Origin: G965215045 sp965215045
Lineage (GTDB): Bacteria > Pseudomonadota > Gammaproteobacteria > JABABF01
NCBI GenBank assembly: GCA_965215045.1
Contig: OZ244031.1
Span: forward strand, 1,922,001 to 1,986,000
Reading direction: 5' to 3'
DNA length: 64,000 bases
Under the pieces are notes generated by a model. The model had not been told where the DNA came from and did not search any database. It saw only the letters and a program-made list of their open reading frames with translations. Below are positions 52,701 through 62,200 of the stretch, one piece after another (position 1 is the first letter of the stretch; every line of letters starts with the position of its first letter). A program made the translations under genes and the position numbers.

Positions 52701-53236
52701 TGGGTAATGCAACCATGGTTCTGCCGACAGTGAGCACGCATACTTTGTCAATATCTACGGCTTCCTTCAGTCACGGCTTGCCTGGTGACCAAAAAGAACT
52801 GCTTGTTGATGCGATGGAGGTCATGGTGAATGTGCGGGCACTGCTGGACGTAGGGGACAGTGACAACCACGCTGCGGCAGTGGCCTCAGTTTTGTCACAG
52901 GTCCGGGAACTGCTGTTGTATTTTGAAGAGAATGAGGAGGTTACTGCTGCCCCGGTTTTTTGTACGGAAGAAGTGAGAAATGCTCTGACGGTGACAGGGA
53001 GGCTGCCGTGTCTGGATATAGATGGAGACGAGGCCACCAGTCTCACGGATGTCATTCTTATCCAGAGATACATGGATTTTCTGCATCTACTTGCAGAAGG
53101 TGACATAGCTTCCTCTATTATTATCTCCGGAACCGTTTGGGAGAGCGGTTCGCAGCAGAGAACCGATAGAATTATTCGTAATATCCAGGGGCTGTTTCCG
53201 CAACCTGAATGCCAGTCCTTGGGTTTGTGTTATTGA
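46715..53236 (+). CDS. Giant secreted beta-sandwich repeat protein with C-terminal dockerin-like motif (repeat protein 1)
   Basis: 2,173 aa. A signal peptide (FRLLPTLLLCLAVSPWVSAEAQ) follows a charged start. The ATG at 46715 has GAGG upstream; 46667 and 46769 are alternatives. About five Calx-beta-like units (EG..L.V...L..GE.L.V, DG-x2-EPRE-x-V ends) precede 48.4 kb. From there a two-lobed unit of about 220 residues recurs, marked by an I-P-R-[N/H/D]-[G/D]-Y linker near 48431, 49105, 49778, 50441, 51110, 51833 (VSHNDY) and 52504. The C terminus holds a dockerin-type calcium loop, LDIDGDEATSLTDVILIQRY (from Asp2101). Function unknown; probably a cell-surface or secreted adhesin or scaffold. 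Base composition is patchy: 49.5-50.7 kb is GC-rich, neighbouring parts AT-richer. The second giant gene starts 40 bp downstream. Confidence 0.88.
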   Translation: MPMLTERQKAGSKKRISLMSHLFLLKFRLLPTLLLCLAVSPWVSAEAQSQNALDSFKLSLHPAAISIDSGMGTATLMVSFDQLVEGTVTVTFPGEDLEGGGKIFFMPAVLRFTRDATSQPVEVTASGIPSAISAATLTVRVSQDEESRTESHTLMFAHVPPRLYLPVLKQCDAQEEKVIRLSEGDSACLSVHARSLGIDQVWEVFISSDHPDDLVFSVSTVTLTAHHSSAAVSVQVRQDGIPEPEEEIRLAVRAKEAGRIVSTASLMFSVPGVFWTARMEENVVSEGTMTYLELDFSGLQDGEKLTGHIIVDSDHKQDVRVSTTVVTLTGSGRQEQEIKIFVLRDGKIEPPETVTFNVYIKGFGSTAVSLNVEGVTLSAVALPEQEGSTTTLQVKALNLLAEESLDVHITMDSAHAGDIRLSQDRFTLMGDGYHKIKVKVVADGVPETLEEIILTISAVDATLAIATTVNFVIEGVEWNIPVLNNPVSEGDEARLRLSAKGLSPGKEMEVRLSVDAAHAQDINLPATSVLLTNRTSSVVVKLPVLSDGIPEPREMVYLTATALNTTRIVVIEIPRNDYAVSDVLVEPSQLRTGAAVTVTVVLNATATAGVEVPYELMAPEGSALSTSEETLNILEGQKNGVIRFSSIEVPGIYRLSLQSENVRFTDVMSLEESDQDQRILTVIDGRDAVEFSVLGPVSLQAGLSEETVLEGNTALLTVHTENLLEGEYLEAHIAVASEHTEDVRLSASTVLLTTNTSSRTIQVQVLPDGQREEQETVELTVSAANIASVEPEILRLVIPHNGYAVESLTVQPPRVRSGSTAHLTVEVRLREVVATELEVSYEIRAPDDSRVHTDTLKIFKNRRAGSSSFEFQPVQGTGTYTVSLIQALFLAAEQKPGQLEGQNTGEFSVVGDVVLHLNIPGTRTVPEGTAVSLEIGAENLLPGQELEVNLEVVDPLYVTDLFLSEFKDLGLTTVTLTASTPQAELVMRAHADDLAEPREQVEVAASAPGAPNIMPDALSVFIPRNGYQVSTLRVVPGDVVQAGEAFEVLVELNAAAASTLEIIVRATTTGLSVQEQFTIPVGSTRGSVVFADDSALTEPAFYTVEVVAATFTQFIGGDQRSLLEEAPSPRTHLRVLPLTVPRLFAQLEEELLLEGAGTGERTVLTISAVNLPAHGVLEVDITVPGINSDDLSLSPESLSLEAGARTQTVTVQVINDDEPEPRETIEIRASAPRAIPGTAQLTIPRDDYAVLSMEMFVPQLRPGVEANLVVRLNAPPPTLVKIFGLHRPFRSFDDLLAWDIDPEEGVEPGNAGETSFILKAAGNYSIELDTAYFYESDPLSGDQVDLKIRQEPLEFQVLEEGSGLSLELSGTLQGEAAEGSMLRLQVSGIGLQSDGSLMVSIDIPSERAADLRFSTTTFQLNSVSSSRTVEVFVLRDGLPEPREPVQITITAPFGDLSLRQEVVFAIPRHGYAVERMQVTPEEVRVGSIVTVEVISNAKVPVEADLGVRWARVGSMNVMSGQELLLRIAAGERTARGTFTPATGLYTVFVSSATFTEIGHETGDQRVLSVASLRPNTVLVQDEVTFGLRLIDEEGRPVYVLQEGESAFMEIRANNLLTGQVMVVRIGAHEENVDDVVLTPDVVTLSANTPTQKVVLLVVDDDEPEPRETIIFEIYILSDTLSAPRSERALRTRRSVKQTGLSRLSVPVSHNDYALTALRISPLEVAPDEIFMIEAELNSSAPHAVLGRLLLSRISAGQENAISWPVEFRVARGQAVGIGRHVLSVSGVYDAIVDALWFTEDAAGAGEIAVRADVRALLRVGVNLEMEIALERQVVMEGASVLLTVGAVNLGFGEEAAVSLTVAEDYRQDVHFVPEEVQLSRLGGSASSLQGQIQIDVLRDGLSEPRETVPLILQGMPTRGTEVVLPAGHLVIPRNGYTISHFRVWGSAGRPSDQFFLEVELNGRVASTVHVTVQAFEQDTDTMSGRVELEIGRGAMMGNATMVLPTVSTHTLSISTASFSHGLPGDQKELLVDAMEVMVNVRALLDVGDSDNHAAAVASVLSQVRELLLYFEENEEVTAAPVFCTEEVRNALTVTGRLPCLDIDGDEATSLTDVILIQRYMDFLHLLAEGDIASSIIISGTVWESGSQQRTDRIIRNIQGLFPQPECQSLGLCY
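47300..47524 (+). repeat. 225-bp segment shared by the two giant genes (copy in gene 1)
   Basis: The segment encoding LGIDQVWEVFISSDHPDDLV and the following unit to the SLMFSV end matches 55533-55757 in the second giant gene with only scattered substitutions and no indels. It indicates duplication or gene conversion between the two genes. Confidence 0.85.
53015..53074 (+). other. Dockerin-like calcium-binding motif encoded at the end of repeat protein 1
   Basis: The residues DIDGDEATSLTDVILIQRYM match the consensus of a type I dockerin half (D-x-D-x-D-x4-S-x2-D-x5-L-x-R-Y). A second possible, degenerate half is TDRIIRNIQGLF about 45 residues later. Dockerins bind cohesins; here no cohesin was recognised. 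Confidence 0.6.
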
Positions 53237-53276
53237 GTCTGGATCGCTTCGAAGAGACAGAGGCAAAAGGTTTGTC

Positions 53277-56200
53277 ATGGTGGCTGCTTCGATAAAGATT
53301 TTTTCATTGCCCAGGCTTCTTTTGCAGTGTGCAGGTATGTTGCTGGGAGTGCTTGCCTTTTCCCTGCCGGTCCAGGCACAGGAGAATCTTGAGCCGTCAG
53401 CGCAATTGCCGCAGATTTTCTTGTCAGTGCGCGAGGCGTATGTGAGGGAAGGGGATCAGGCGCACCTGGAAGTGCGTGCAGAGAACCTGCAGCCGGGAGA
53501 GAGACTGGATGTACAGCTCACCGTGGGTGCAGAGCATGCGGATGATGTGTCTCTGGAAATCAACACGCTGTCGTTGACAGCAGGTGCCTCCAGCCAGACG
53601 GTGCATGTGCTGGCACTGGCTGATGGCACAGCAGAACTGCGTGAGATCGTATCCATTACAGCGACTGGTATGGCAGGCGACACAGTGTTGAGCAGCACCG
53701 CAGGTGTGACGATTCCGCGCCACGGTTATGCAAAGATAACTCTGCAGGCTGAGATGCGGGAGGACGAACTGTGGGAAGGGGAAACGGGACATATAGACGT
53801 GAGTGGGGGAAATCTGCAGGAAGGAGAAAGATTGCGGGTGTACATACACACTCTCTTTCCCAGGGATTCATCAGAAGTGTCTTTTGAACCACCTGAGGTG
53901 TACCTGACGGCATCAACTCCTAATCAGACAGTGCTGGTGCATGCATTGCCAGACGGCCATTCAGAATGGCGCGAGAGCATACTAATTGTAGTGGCAGCGT
54001 CACCGCGTATGATCAGGCAACTTTCTTTTGACATCCCGGGCCACAAGCAGGTGCGGTTGAATGTACGTAGGCACAAATGGGTGTCATTGACGGATGTGGC
54101 ATTACTTGAGGGACACCGGATATCACTGCGAGTCAGTGCTGCGCAGCTGTCAGCCGGACAGCGTCTGAGAGTGTCTTTGCAAGGGGGTGGCGCGCACGCG
54201 GAAGATCTGCGTTTTTCACCAAACCCGGTCATTTTAACAACCAGCACCCCAAGCCGGTCAGTATGGGTGGAGGGGTATTCGGATGGTCTGGTGGAACGGC
54301 ATGAGAGGATACAGATACAGGCAACGGCCCCGGAGGCAAGCCTGGAGAAAACCGTTGATATCCACATCCCGCGCCATGGTTATGCAGTACAGAGTATGCG
54401 GGTGGTGCCCTCCAGGATACGACCGGGAGTGTCCGTACCTCTGGAACTGGAAATTGTATTGAATGCCCCTGCCCCGGAGCCATTTCGTCCCGGCACCTCT
54501 TACGAGCAGCTCCGGGTTTCCTACCGACTGTATCATCGCGGTACCCCAATTTGGCAAGATCCTTTGTATTCCGGTTGGGCCGTCGCAGGCCCTGTGGCAT
54601 CGCGGACTTTCCGTATTCCTCTACCCATTCAAGATCATGTCCAAAGCCCGGGTGAATACAGCGTCGTCACCCGGAATAAATTTACTTTCAGATGGGCGGA
54701 GTATGACGATCAGATGATTCTGGATCTCAAAAGAACGGCTTACTTATCTGTGGATGCAGGCTGGAAAATGAGCTTCTTATCGCGGGAAAGATTCTCGGAA
54801 GGCGAAGTGGCGACATTGCAACTGGAACCCTCGAGCCTTCCGGGTGATGAACGCTTGGAGCTGAGTTTCACCGTGGATGCGGAGCATGCGAGTGATGTAG
54901 CCTTGGAGCCGAGCACGCTGACACTGACCGCGGCAGTGTCCAGCCAGACAGTGCGGGTGCGGGTATTGGAGGACGGAGTAGCAGAGCCGCGGGAGACAGT
55001 ACAAATTACGGCATCCGACGTGACGGATGGTACGGTAGTGAGGAACACTGCAGTCGTGGTAATTCCGCGTCACGGGTATGCGGTGAGCGAGTTGAAAGTT
55101 GCGCGGGAGTGGCGCAGTGGTGTGCGGTTGCCGGTGGGTGTGCGATTGAATGCGGTGGCACCGGTTACGGCGACGGTGCAGGTGCGGGTCCGGGAGCTGG
55201 ACAGTGACGCATTGCAGTATTGGGAATTGCAGTTTGCAGCGGGGGCGCAGAGAGGGAATGTATTCCTGGATTTGCCTGTGGGCCGGTATGAGGTTTCAGT
55301 GCAGGAGTCGCGCTTTGTGAGTGCCGAGGTTGGAGACCAGGAGGAGTTGGGGTTACAGGCGACACCGGTGGTGGTGGAGGTTTTGTCTGCTGAGGTCCAA
55401 CCCCCAAATGATCTGGATCGTTCCCAACCGAGCCTGCATCTGGATTTGTTTGATGGGTGGTGTGGCAGTCAGGAAGTCGTGGTGAAGTCGCGCGAAGGCT
55501 ATAAAGAGTGCCTGGCGGTGTACGCCACGAACTTGGGCATTGATCAGGTATGGGAAGTATTCATTTCCAGCGACCATCCGGATGACCTGGTTTTTTCAGT
55601 AAGTACCGTGACGTTGACTGCGACTCATTCATACGCGGCGGTACTCGTGTACGTGCGGGCAGATGGCGTACCGGAACTGGAGGAGCAGATACGCTTGACA
55701 GTGAGAGCGAAGGAGGCCGGCATGATAGTCTCGACGGCAAGCCTGATGTTTTCAGTGGAGGGAGTGTCTTGGACGGCACATATACCGGAATGGAGAGGTG
55801 CACCGGGATATGTGCCGGCACACTGGATATACTATGAAGGGGGGAAGGCGTATTTACGTTTGCGTGCTTGGGGCTTGATGCGTGGAGAGAAACTGACAGC
55901 GCACATTAGTGTTGATTCGGAGCACCAACAGGATGTGAGGTTGTCGACAACTGTGGTGACTTTAGCAAGAGGGGGACTTTCTTGGTCAGTACGGGAAGAG
56001 ATAGAAATATTTGTATTAAGGGATGGCGAGATTGAGCCCACGGAAACGATAATTTTTAATGTACATATAGAGGGCTTTGGAACAACGACAACACACCTTA
56101 CTGTGCTAGGAATGAGGTTGCGCCCAGGGTCAGGATGGACGTACAAAATACGGGAAGGCGGGAGATTTTATCTGTATGTGGGAGCGAGAGTGGGGGGGCG

Positions 56201-59200
56201 TTATTTGTGGCCGGAGGAAAGTTTAGACGTGCGCATCACCATGGATACGGCTCATGCAGGTGATCTACGTTTGTCTCGAGACAGGGTCACTTTAGGATAC
56301 ATGGACCGTCAAATCGAAGTAGAAGCAGTGCCAGACGGTGTGCCTGAGCCGCAGGAAGAAATAGTATTGACGATCAGCGCGGTAGATCCAACTTTGGGAA
56401 TAGACGCGGCGAAAGTGGTTATAGAGATTCCGGCCCACAGCTATCCTGCGATGTTGAACATGAGATTATTACCACAGGAAATCTTGTTGGAAGGCGAAGG
56501 GGCGGAACTGCAACTGGAAGCCTTGGACTTGCTGGATGACGAGGATTTATATCTGAGTTTAACTATGGATGCAGAGCATGCGGATGATGTGTCCTTGGAA
56601 AGGACCAGGCTGACAATGAGCGGGAGGTTCTTGTACTGGCAGAGAACGCGGGTGCGGGTACAGGTGTTGGAGGACGGAGTAGCAGAGCCGCGGGAGATAG
56701 TACAAATCACGGTACCCGAAGATACGATCAAATATATAGGCGTATATGGAGAGACGCGTAACACGGTAATAAAGAGTCGGAGGAGTACTGCAGTCGTAGT
56801 GATACCGCGGCACGGGTATGTACTAAGTGAGTTGGAAGTTGTGCGGGAGTGGCGCAGTGGCTCGCCGCTTCTGGTGGGTGTGCGATTGAACGAGGTGGCC
56901 CCGGTAACGGCGACGGTGCAGGTGCAGGTGCGGGATCTGGACAATGACACATTGCAGCACTGGGAATTGCAGGTTGTAACGGGGGCACAGAGGGGGAATG
57001 TCTCCCTGAATTTGTCTGCGGGCCGGTATGAGATTTCGGTGCAGGAGGCGCGCTTTGTGAGTGCCGGAGTTGGAGACCAGGAGGAGTTGGAGTTACAGGC
57101 GGCACCGGCGGTGGTGGAGGTTGCGGCGGAGGTGGAAGTGGTGATACCGCGTCACGGGTATGCGGTGAGTGAATTGGAAGTTGTATGGGAGTTGCGCAGA
57201 GGTTCGCTGTTGCCGGTGGATGTGCGCTTGAATGCAGTGGCACCAGTAACGGCGACGGTGCAGGTGCAGGTGCGGGAGATGGACAGTGGCGCATTGCAGC
57301 ATTGGGAATTGCAGATCGCAGCGGGGGCACAGAGGGGGAGTATCTCCCTGGATTTGCCTGCGGGCCGGTATGAGATTTCGGTGCAGGAGGCGCGCTTTGT
57401 AAGTGCCGGGGTTGGAGACCAGGAGGAGTTGGAGTTGCAGGCGGCACCGGTGGTGGTACGGATTGTGGATGAGAGGGCATTGCAGTTAAGGGCCTTGCCG
57501 GGGCTGGTGGCAGAGGGCGAGATGGGTGAATTGGAACTGCAGGGCTTGAACCTGTTGAGTAATGAGCGGCTGGAGGTATCCCTGGGTGTGGCTTCGGGGC
57601 AGGAGGGGGATGTGCGCCTGGATGCGGAGAGGCTGGAATTGACGGCACGGACGCCGACGGTGCGGGTGGGGTGGAGTGCGGTGTCCGATGGCCAGGCGGA
57701 GCCGCGGGAGAGTGTGATTTTCAGGGCGGTGTCGGCGGAAGCGGGTTCCACGGAGGTGAAAGTGGTGATACCGCGTAACGGGTATGCGGTGAGTGAGTTT
57801 GGTATTGTGCGTGAGTTTCCCAATGGCAACCTGTTTCTGATGGGTGTGCAGTCTTCTCTGGTGGCACCGGGAATTGTGCAGTCAACGTGGCGGGTTGCGT
57901 CAGGAGGGCTGTCCGATGGGGAGGCGGAGACCGGGGAGATTATATGGCGCAGGGAATGGTTCAGCGAGTCGGAAGTTGCGCGGGAGTTACAGAGTGGCGT
58001 GCGGTTGCCGGTGGGTGTGCGGTTGAATGCGGTGGCACCGGTCACGGCGACGGTGCAGGTGCGGGTACGGGAGATGGATAGTGACGCATTGCAGCATTGG
58101 GAGTTGCAGGTTTCAGCGGGGGCGCAGATGGGGAGTGTCTCCCTGGAGTTATTTGCGGGCCGGTATGAGGTGTCGGTGCAAGAGGCGCGCTTTGTGAGTG
58201 CCGGGCTTGGAGACCAGGAGGAGTTAGAGTTGCAGGCGGTACCGGTGGTGGTGCGGATTGTGGATGAGAAGGCGTTGCGGTTGAGGGCCTTGCCGGGGCT
58301 GGTGGCAGAGGGCGGTGTGGGTGAATTGGAACTGCAGGGCCTGAACCTGCTGAACGATGAGCGGCTGGAGGTATCCCTGGGTGTTGCTTCGGGGCAGGAG
58401 GGGGATGTGATCTTGGATGTGGAGAGTGTGGAGTTGACGGCCCGGACACCGACGGTGCGGGTGGGGTGGAGTGCGGTATCCGATGGCCAGGCGGAGCCGC
58501 GGGAGAGTGTGATTTTCAGGGCGGAGGCTGCGGAGGCGGGTTCGGCGGAGGTGGAGGTGGTGATACCGCGCCATGGGTATGCGCTGAGCGAGTTGGAAGT
58601 TGCGGGTGAGTGGCGCAGTGGTGCGCTGTTGCCGGTGGGTGTGCGATTGAATGCAGTGGCCCCGGTCACGGCGACAGTGCAGGTGCGGATGCGGGAGATG
58701 GGCAGTGATGCATCGCAGCATTGGAAATTGCAGATCGCGGCGGGAGTACGGTGGGGGAGTGTATCTGTATCTCTGGATGATTTCGCGGCGGGCCTGTATG
58801 AGATGTCAGTGCAGGAGGCGCGTTTTGTCAGTGCCGGGCTTGGAGACCAGGAGGAGTTGGAATTGCAGGCGGCACCGGTGGTGGTGCGGATTGTGGGTGA
58901 GAAGGCGTTGCAGTTGAGTGCCTTGCGGGGGTCGGTCGCAGAGGGTGAGATAAGTGAATTGGAACTGCAGGGTCTGAACCTGTTGAGTGATGAGCGGCTG
59001 GAGGTGTCTCTGGGTGTGGCTTCGGGGCAGGAGGGGGATGTGCGCCTGGATGCGGAGAGGGTGGAGTTGACGGCACGGACGCCGACGGTGCGGGTGGGGT
59101 GGAGTGCGGTGTCCGATGGCCGGGCGGAGCCGCGGGAGAGTGTGATTTTCAGGGCGGAGTCGGCGGAGGCGGGTTCTGCGGAGGTGAAAGTGGTGATACC

Positions 59201-62200
59201 GCGGCACGGGTATGTGTTGAGCGAGTTGGAAGTTCTGCGGGAGTGGCGCAGTGGTTTACCGCTGCTGGCGAGTGTGCGCTTGAATGCAGTGGCACCAGTA
59301 ACGGCGACGGTGCAGGTGCAGGTGCGGGAGATGGACAGTGACACATTGCAGCACCGGGAATTGCAGATTGCAGCGGGGGCGCAGAGGGGGAGTGTCTCCC
59401 TGGATTTGCCTGCGGGCCGGTATCAGGTGTCGGTGCAGGAGGCGCGCTTTGTGAGTGCCGGGACTGGAGACCAGGAGGAGTTGGAGTTGCCGGCGGTGCC
59501 GGCGGTGGTGCGGATTGTGGGTGAGACAGTGTTGCAGTTGAGGGCCTTGCCGGGGCTGGTTGCAGAGGGCGAGACGGGTGAATTGGAACTGCGGGGCTTG
59601 AACCTATTGAGTGATGAACGACTGGAGGTGTCCCTGGGAGTGGCTTCGGGACAGGAGGGGGATGTGCGCCTGGATGCGGAGAGGGTGGAGTTGACGGCAC
59701 GGACGCCGACGGTGCGGGTGGGGTGGAGTGCGGTGTCCGATGGCCAGGCGGAGCCGCGGGAGAGTGTGATTTTCAGGGCGGAGGCGGCGGAGGTGGGTTC
59801 GGCGGAGGTGGAGGTGGTGATACCGCGTAACGGGTATGCGGTGAGCAATTTAGATTATGTGATTGAGACACGCAATGGCGGCTTGCTTCTGGTCAGTTGG
59901 CAGGTTTCTCCAACGGCAGTGGGAACAACGGAGCGGGCAACGTGGCAGCAGTGGTTTGAGTGGGCGGGGCTGTCTGATGAAGAGGTGGAGACAGAGATTA
60001 TATGGACTCTGTGGCGATTTTCGATTGCCTCTGGGTGGCGGTCCGATGAAGAGGCGGAGACAGGGTGGATTACCTGGGAAGGGGTCAGCGAGAGCGTAGA
60101 ACCGTTTCACGAGGATGTGGTGCTCGAGGAGGGGTGGGAGTATATTTCGTCCTTGGAGTTCCGCAGAGGTTCACTGTTGCCGGTGGGGGTGCGATTGAAT
60201 GCGGTGGCCCCGGTCACGGCGACGGTGCAGGTGGGGGTGCGGGAGATGGGCAGTGACGCATTGCGGCATTGGGAGTTTCAGATTGCAGCGGGAGCACGGT
60301 GGGGGAGTGTATCCGTATCCCTGAATGATTTCGCGGCGGGCTGGTACGAGATTTCAGTGCAGGAGGCGCGCTTTGTGAGTGCCGGGCTTGGAGACCAGGA
60401 GGAGTTGGAACTGCGGGCGGTACCGATAGTGGCTCAGATTGTGGATGAGAGGGCCTTGCAGTTGAGGGCCTTGCCGGGGCTGGTGGCAGAGGGCGGTGTG
60501 GGTGAATTGGAACTGCAGGGCCTGAACCTGTTGAGCGATGAGCGGCTGGAGGTGTCCTTGGGTGTGGCTTCGGGGCAGGAGGGGGATGTGCGCCTGGATG
60601 CGGAGAGGGTGGAGTTGACGGCACGGACGCCGACGGTGCGGGTGGGGTGGAGTGCGGTGTCTGATGGCCAGGCGGAGCCGCGGGAGAGTGTGATTTTCAG
60701 GGCGGAGGCGGCGGAGGTGGGTTCTGCGGAGGTGGAGGTGGTGATACCGCGGCACGGGTATGTGCTGAGTGCTCTCCGGGTGCGGCCGCAGGAGGTGGTG
60801 ACGCGGGAGACGGCGCAGGTGGAGGTGGAGGTGAACCGTGCTGTGCCGGCGACAGTAACTGTGACGGTGCAGGCGGAGCTGCAGGGGACGGTGCGATGGA
60901 CAGGGGTCTTGCGTATGGTGGCGGGTCAGACGACCGGGAGCGTGGAGTTCAGTGCGCAGGAGGCGGGGGTGTATGTACTGACAGTGGTCAGTGCGGCATT
61001 TGGGAGCGGGGCACCCGGTGACCAGGTGGACCTGCTGGAGAGTGCGCCGTCTCCGGCGGCGGAGTTGCGGGTGGGTGTGCGCCAGGGGGTACTGGCGACG
61101 CGGTGGGACACGGAGATTTTGCCGGAGGGTGAGACGGCGTTTTTGCACCTGCAGGTCTCTGGCCTGGTGAGGGGAGAGGTTCTGAAGTTGCAGGTGCTGG
61201 GCGAGGAGTTGGAGTTTTTGCCGGGGCTGCTGAGTGTGTCGGCCCCGGAGTGGAGTGCGGTGGTGCGTGTGGGTGCGAGCCCGGATGGCCAGGCGGAGCC
61301 CAGGGAGGAGAAGAGAATCCGTGTGCAGGTGGTGGAGGCACTGGTAGGAGTGGAGATTGCGTCGGCGGAGGTGGAAGTGGTAATTCCGCGGCACGGGTAT
61401 GCGGTGAGTGCTCTCCGGGTGCGGCCGCAGGAGGTGGTGACGCGGGAGACGGCGCAGGTGGAGGTGGAGATGAACCGTGCTGTGCCGGCGACAGTCACTT
61501 TGATGGTGCAGGCGGAGCTGCAGGGGGATGCGGTGTGGACAGGGGTCTTGCGTATGGTGGCGGGTCAGACGACCGGGAGCGTGGAGTTCAGTGCGGAGGA
61601 GGCGGGGGTGTATGCACTGACAGTGGTCAGTGCGGCGTTTGTGGGCGGGGAGCCTGGTGACCAGCTGGACCTGTTGGAGAGTACGCCGTCTCCGGCGGCG
61701 GAATTGCGGGTGGGTGTGCGCCAGGGGGTGCTGGCGACGCGGTGGGACACGGAGATTTTGCCGGAGGGTGAGACGGCGTTTTTGCACTTGCAGGTCTCTG
61801 GCCTGGTGAGGGGAGAGGTTCTGAAGTTGCAGGTGCTGGGGGAGGAGTTGGAGTTTTTGCCGGGGCTGCTGAGTGTGTCGGCTCCGGAGTGGAGTGCGGT
61901 GGTGCGTGTGGGTGCGAGCCCGGATGGCCAGGCGGAGCCCAGGGAGGAGAAGAGGATCCGTGTGCAGGTGGTGGAGGCACTGGTAGGAGTGGAGATTGCG
62001 TCGGCGGAGGTGGAGGTGGTGATACCGCGGCACGGGTATGCGCTGAGTGCTCTCCGGGTGCGCCCGCAGGAGGTGGTAACGCGGGAAACCGCGCAGGTGG
62101 AGGTGGAGGTGAACCGTGCTGTGCCGGCGACAGTCACTTTGACGGTGCAGGCGGAGTTGCAGGGGGATGCGGTGTGGACAGGGGTTTTGCGTATGGTCGC

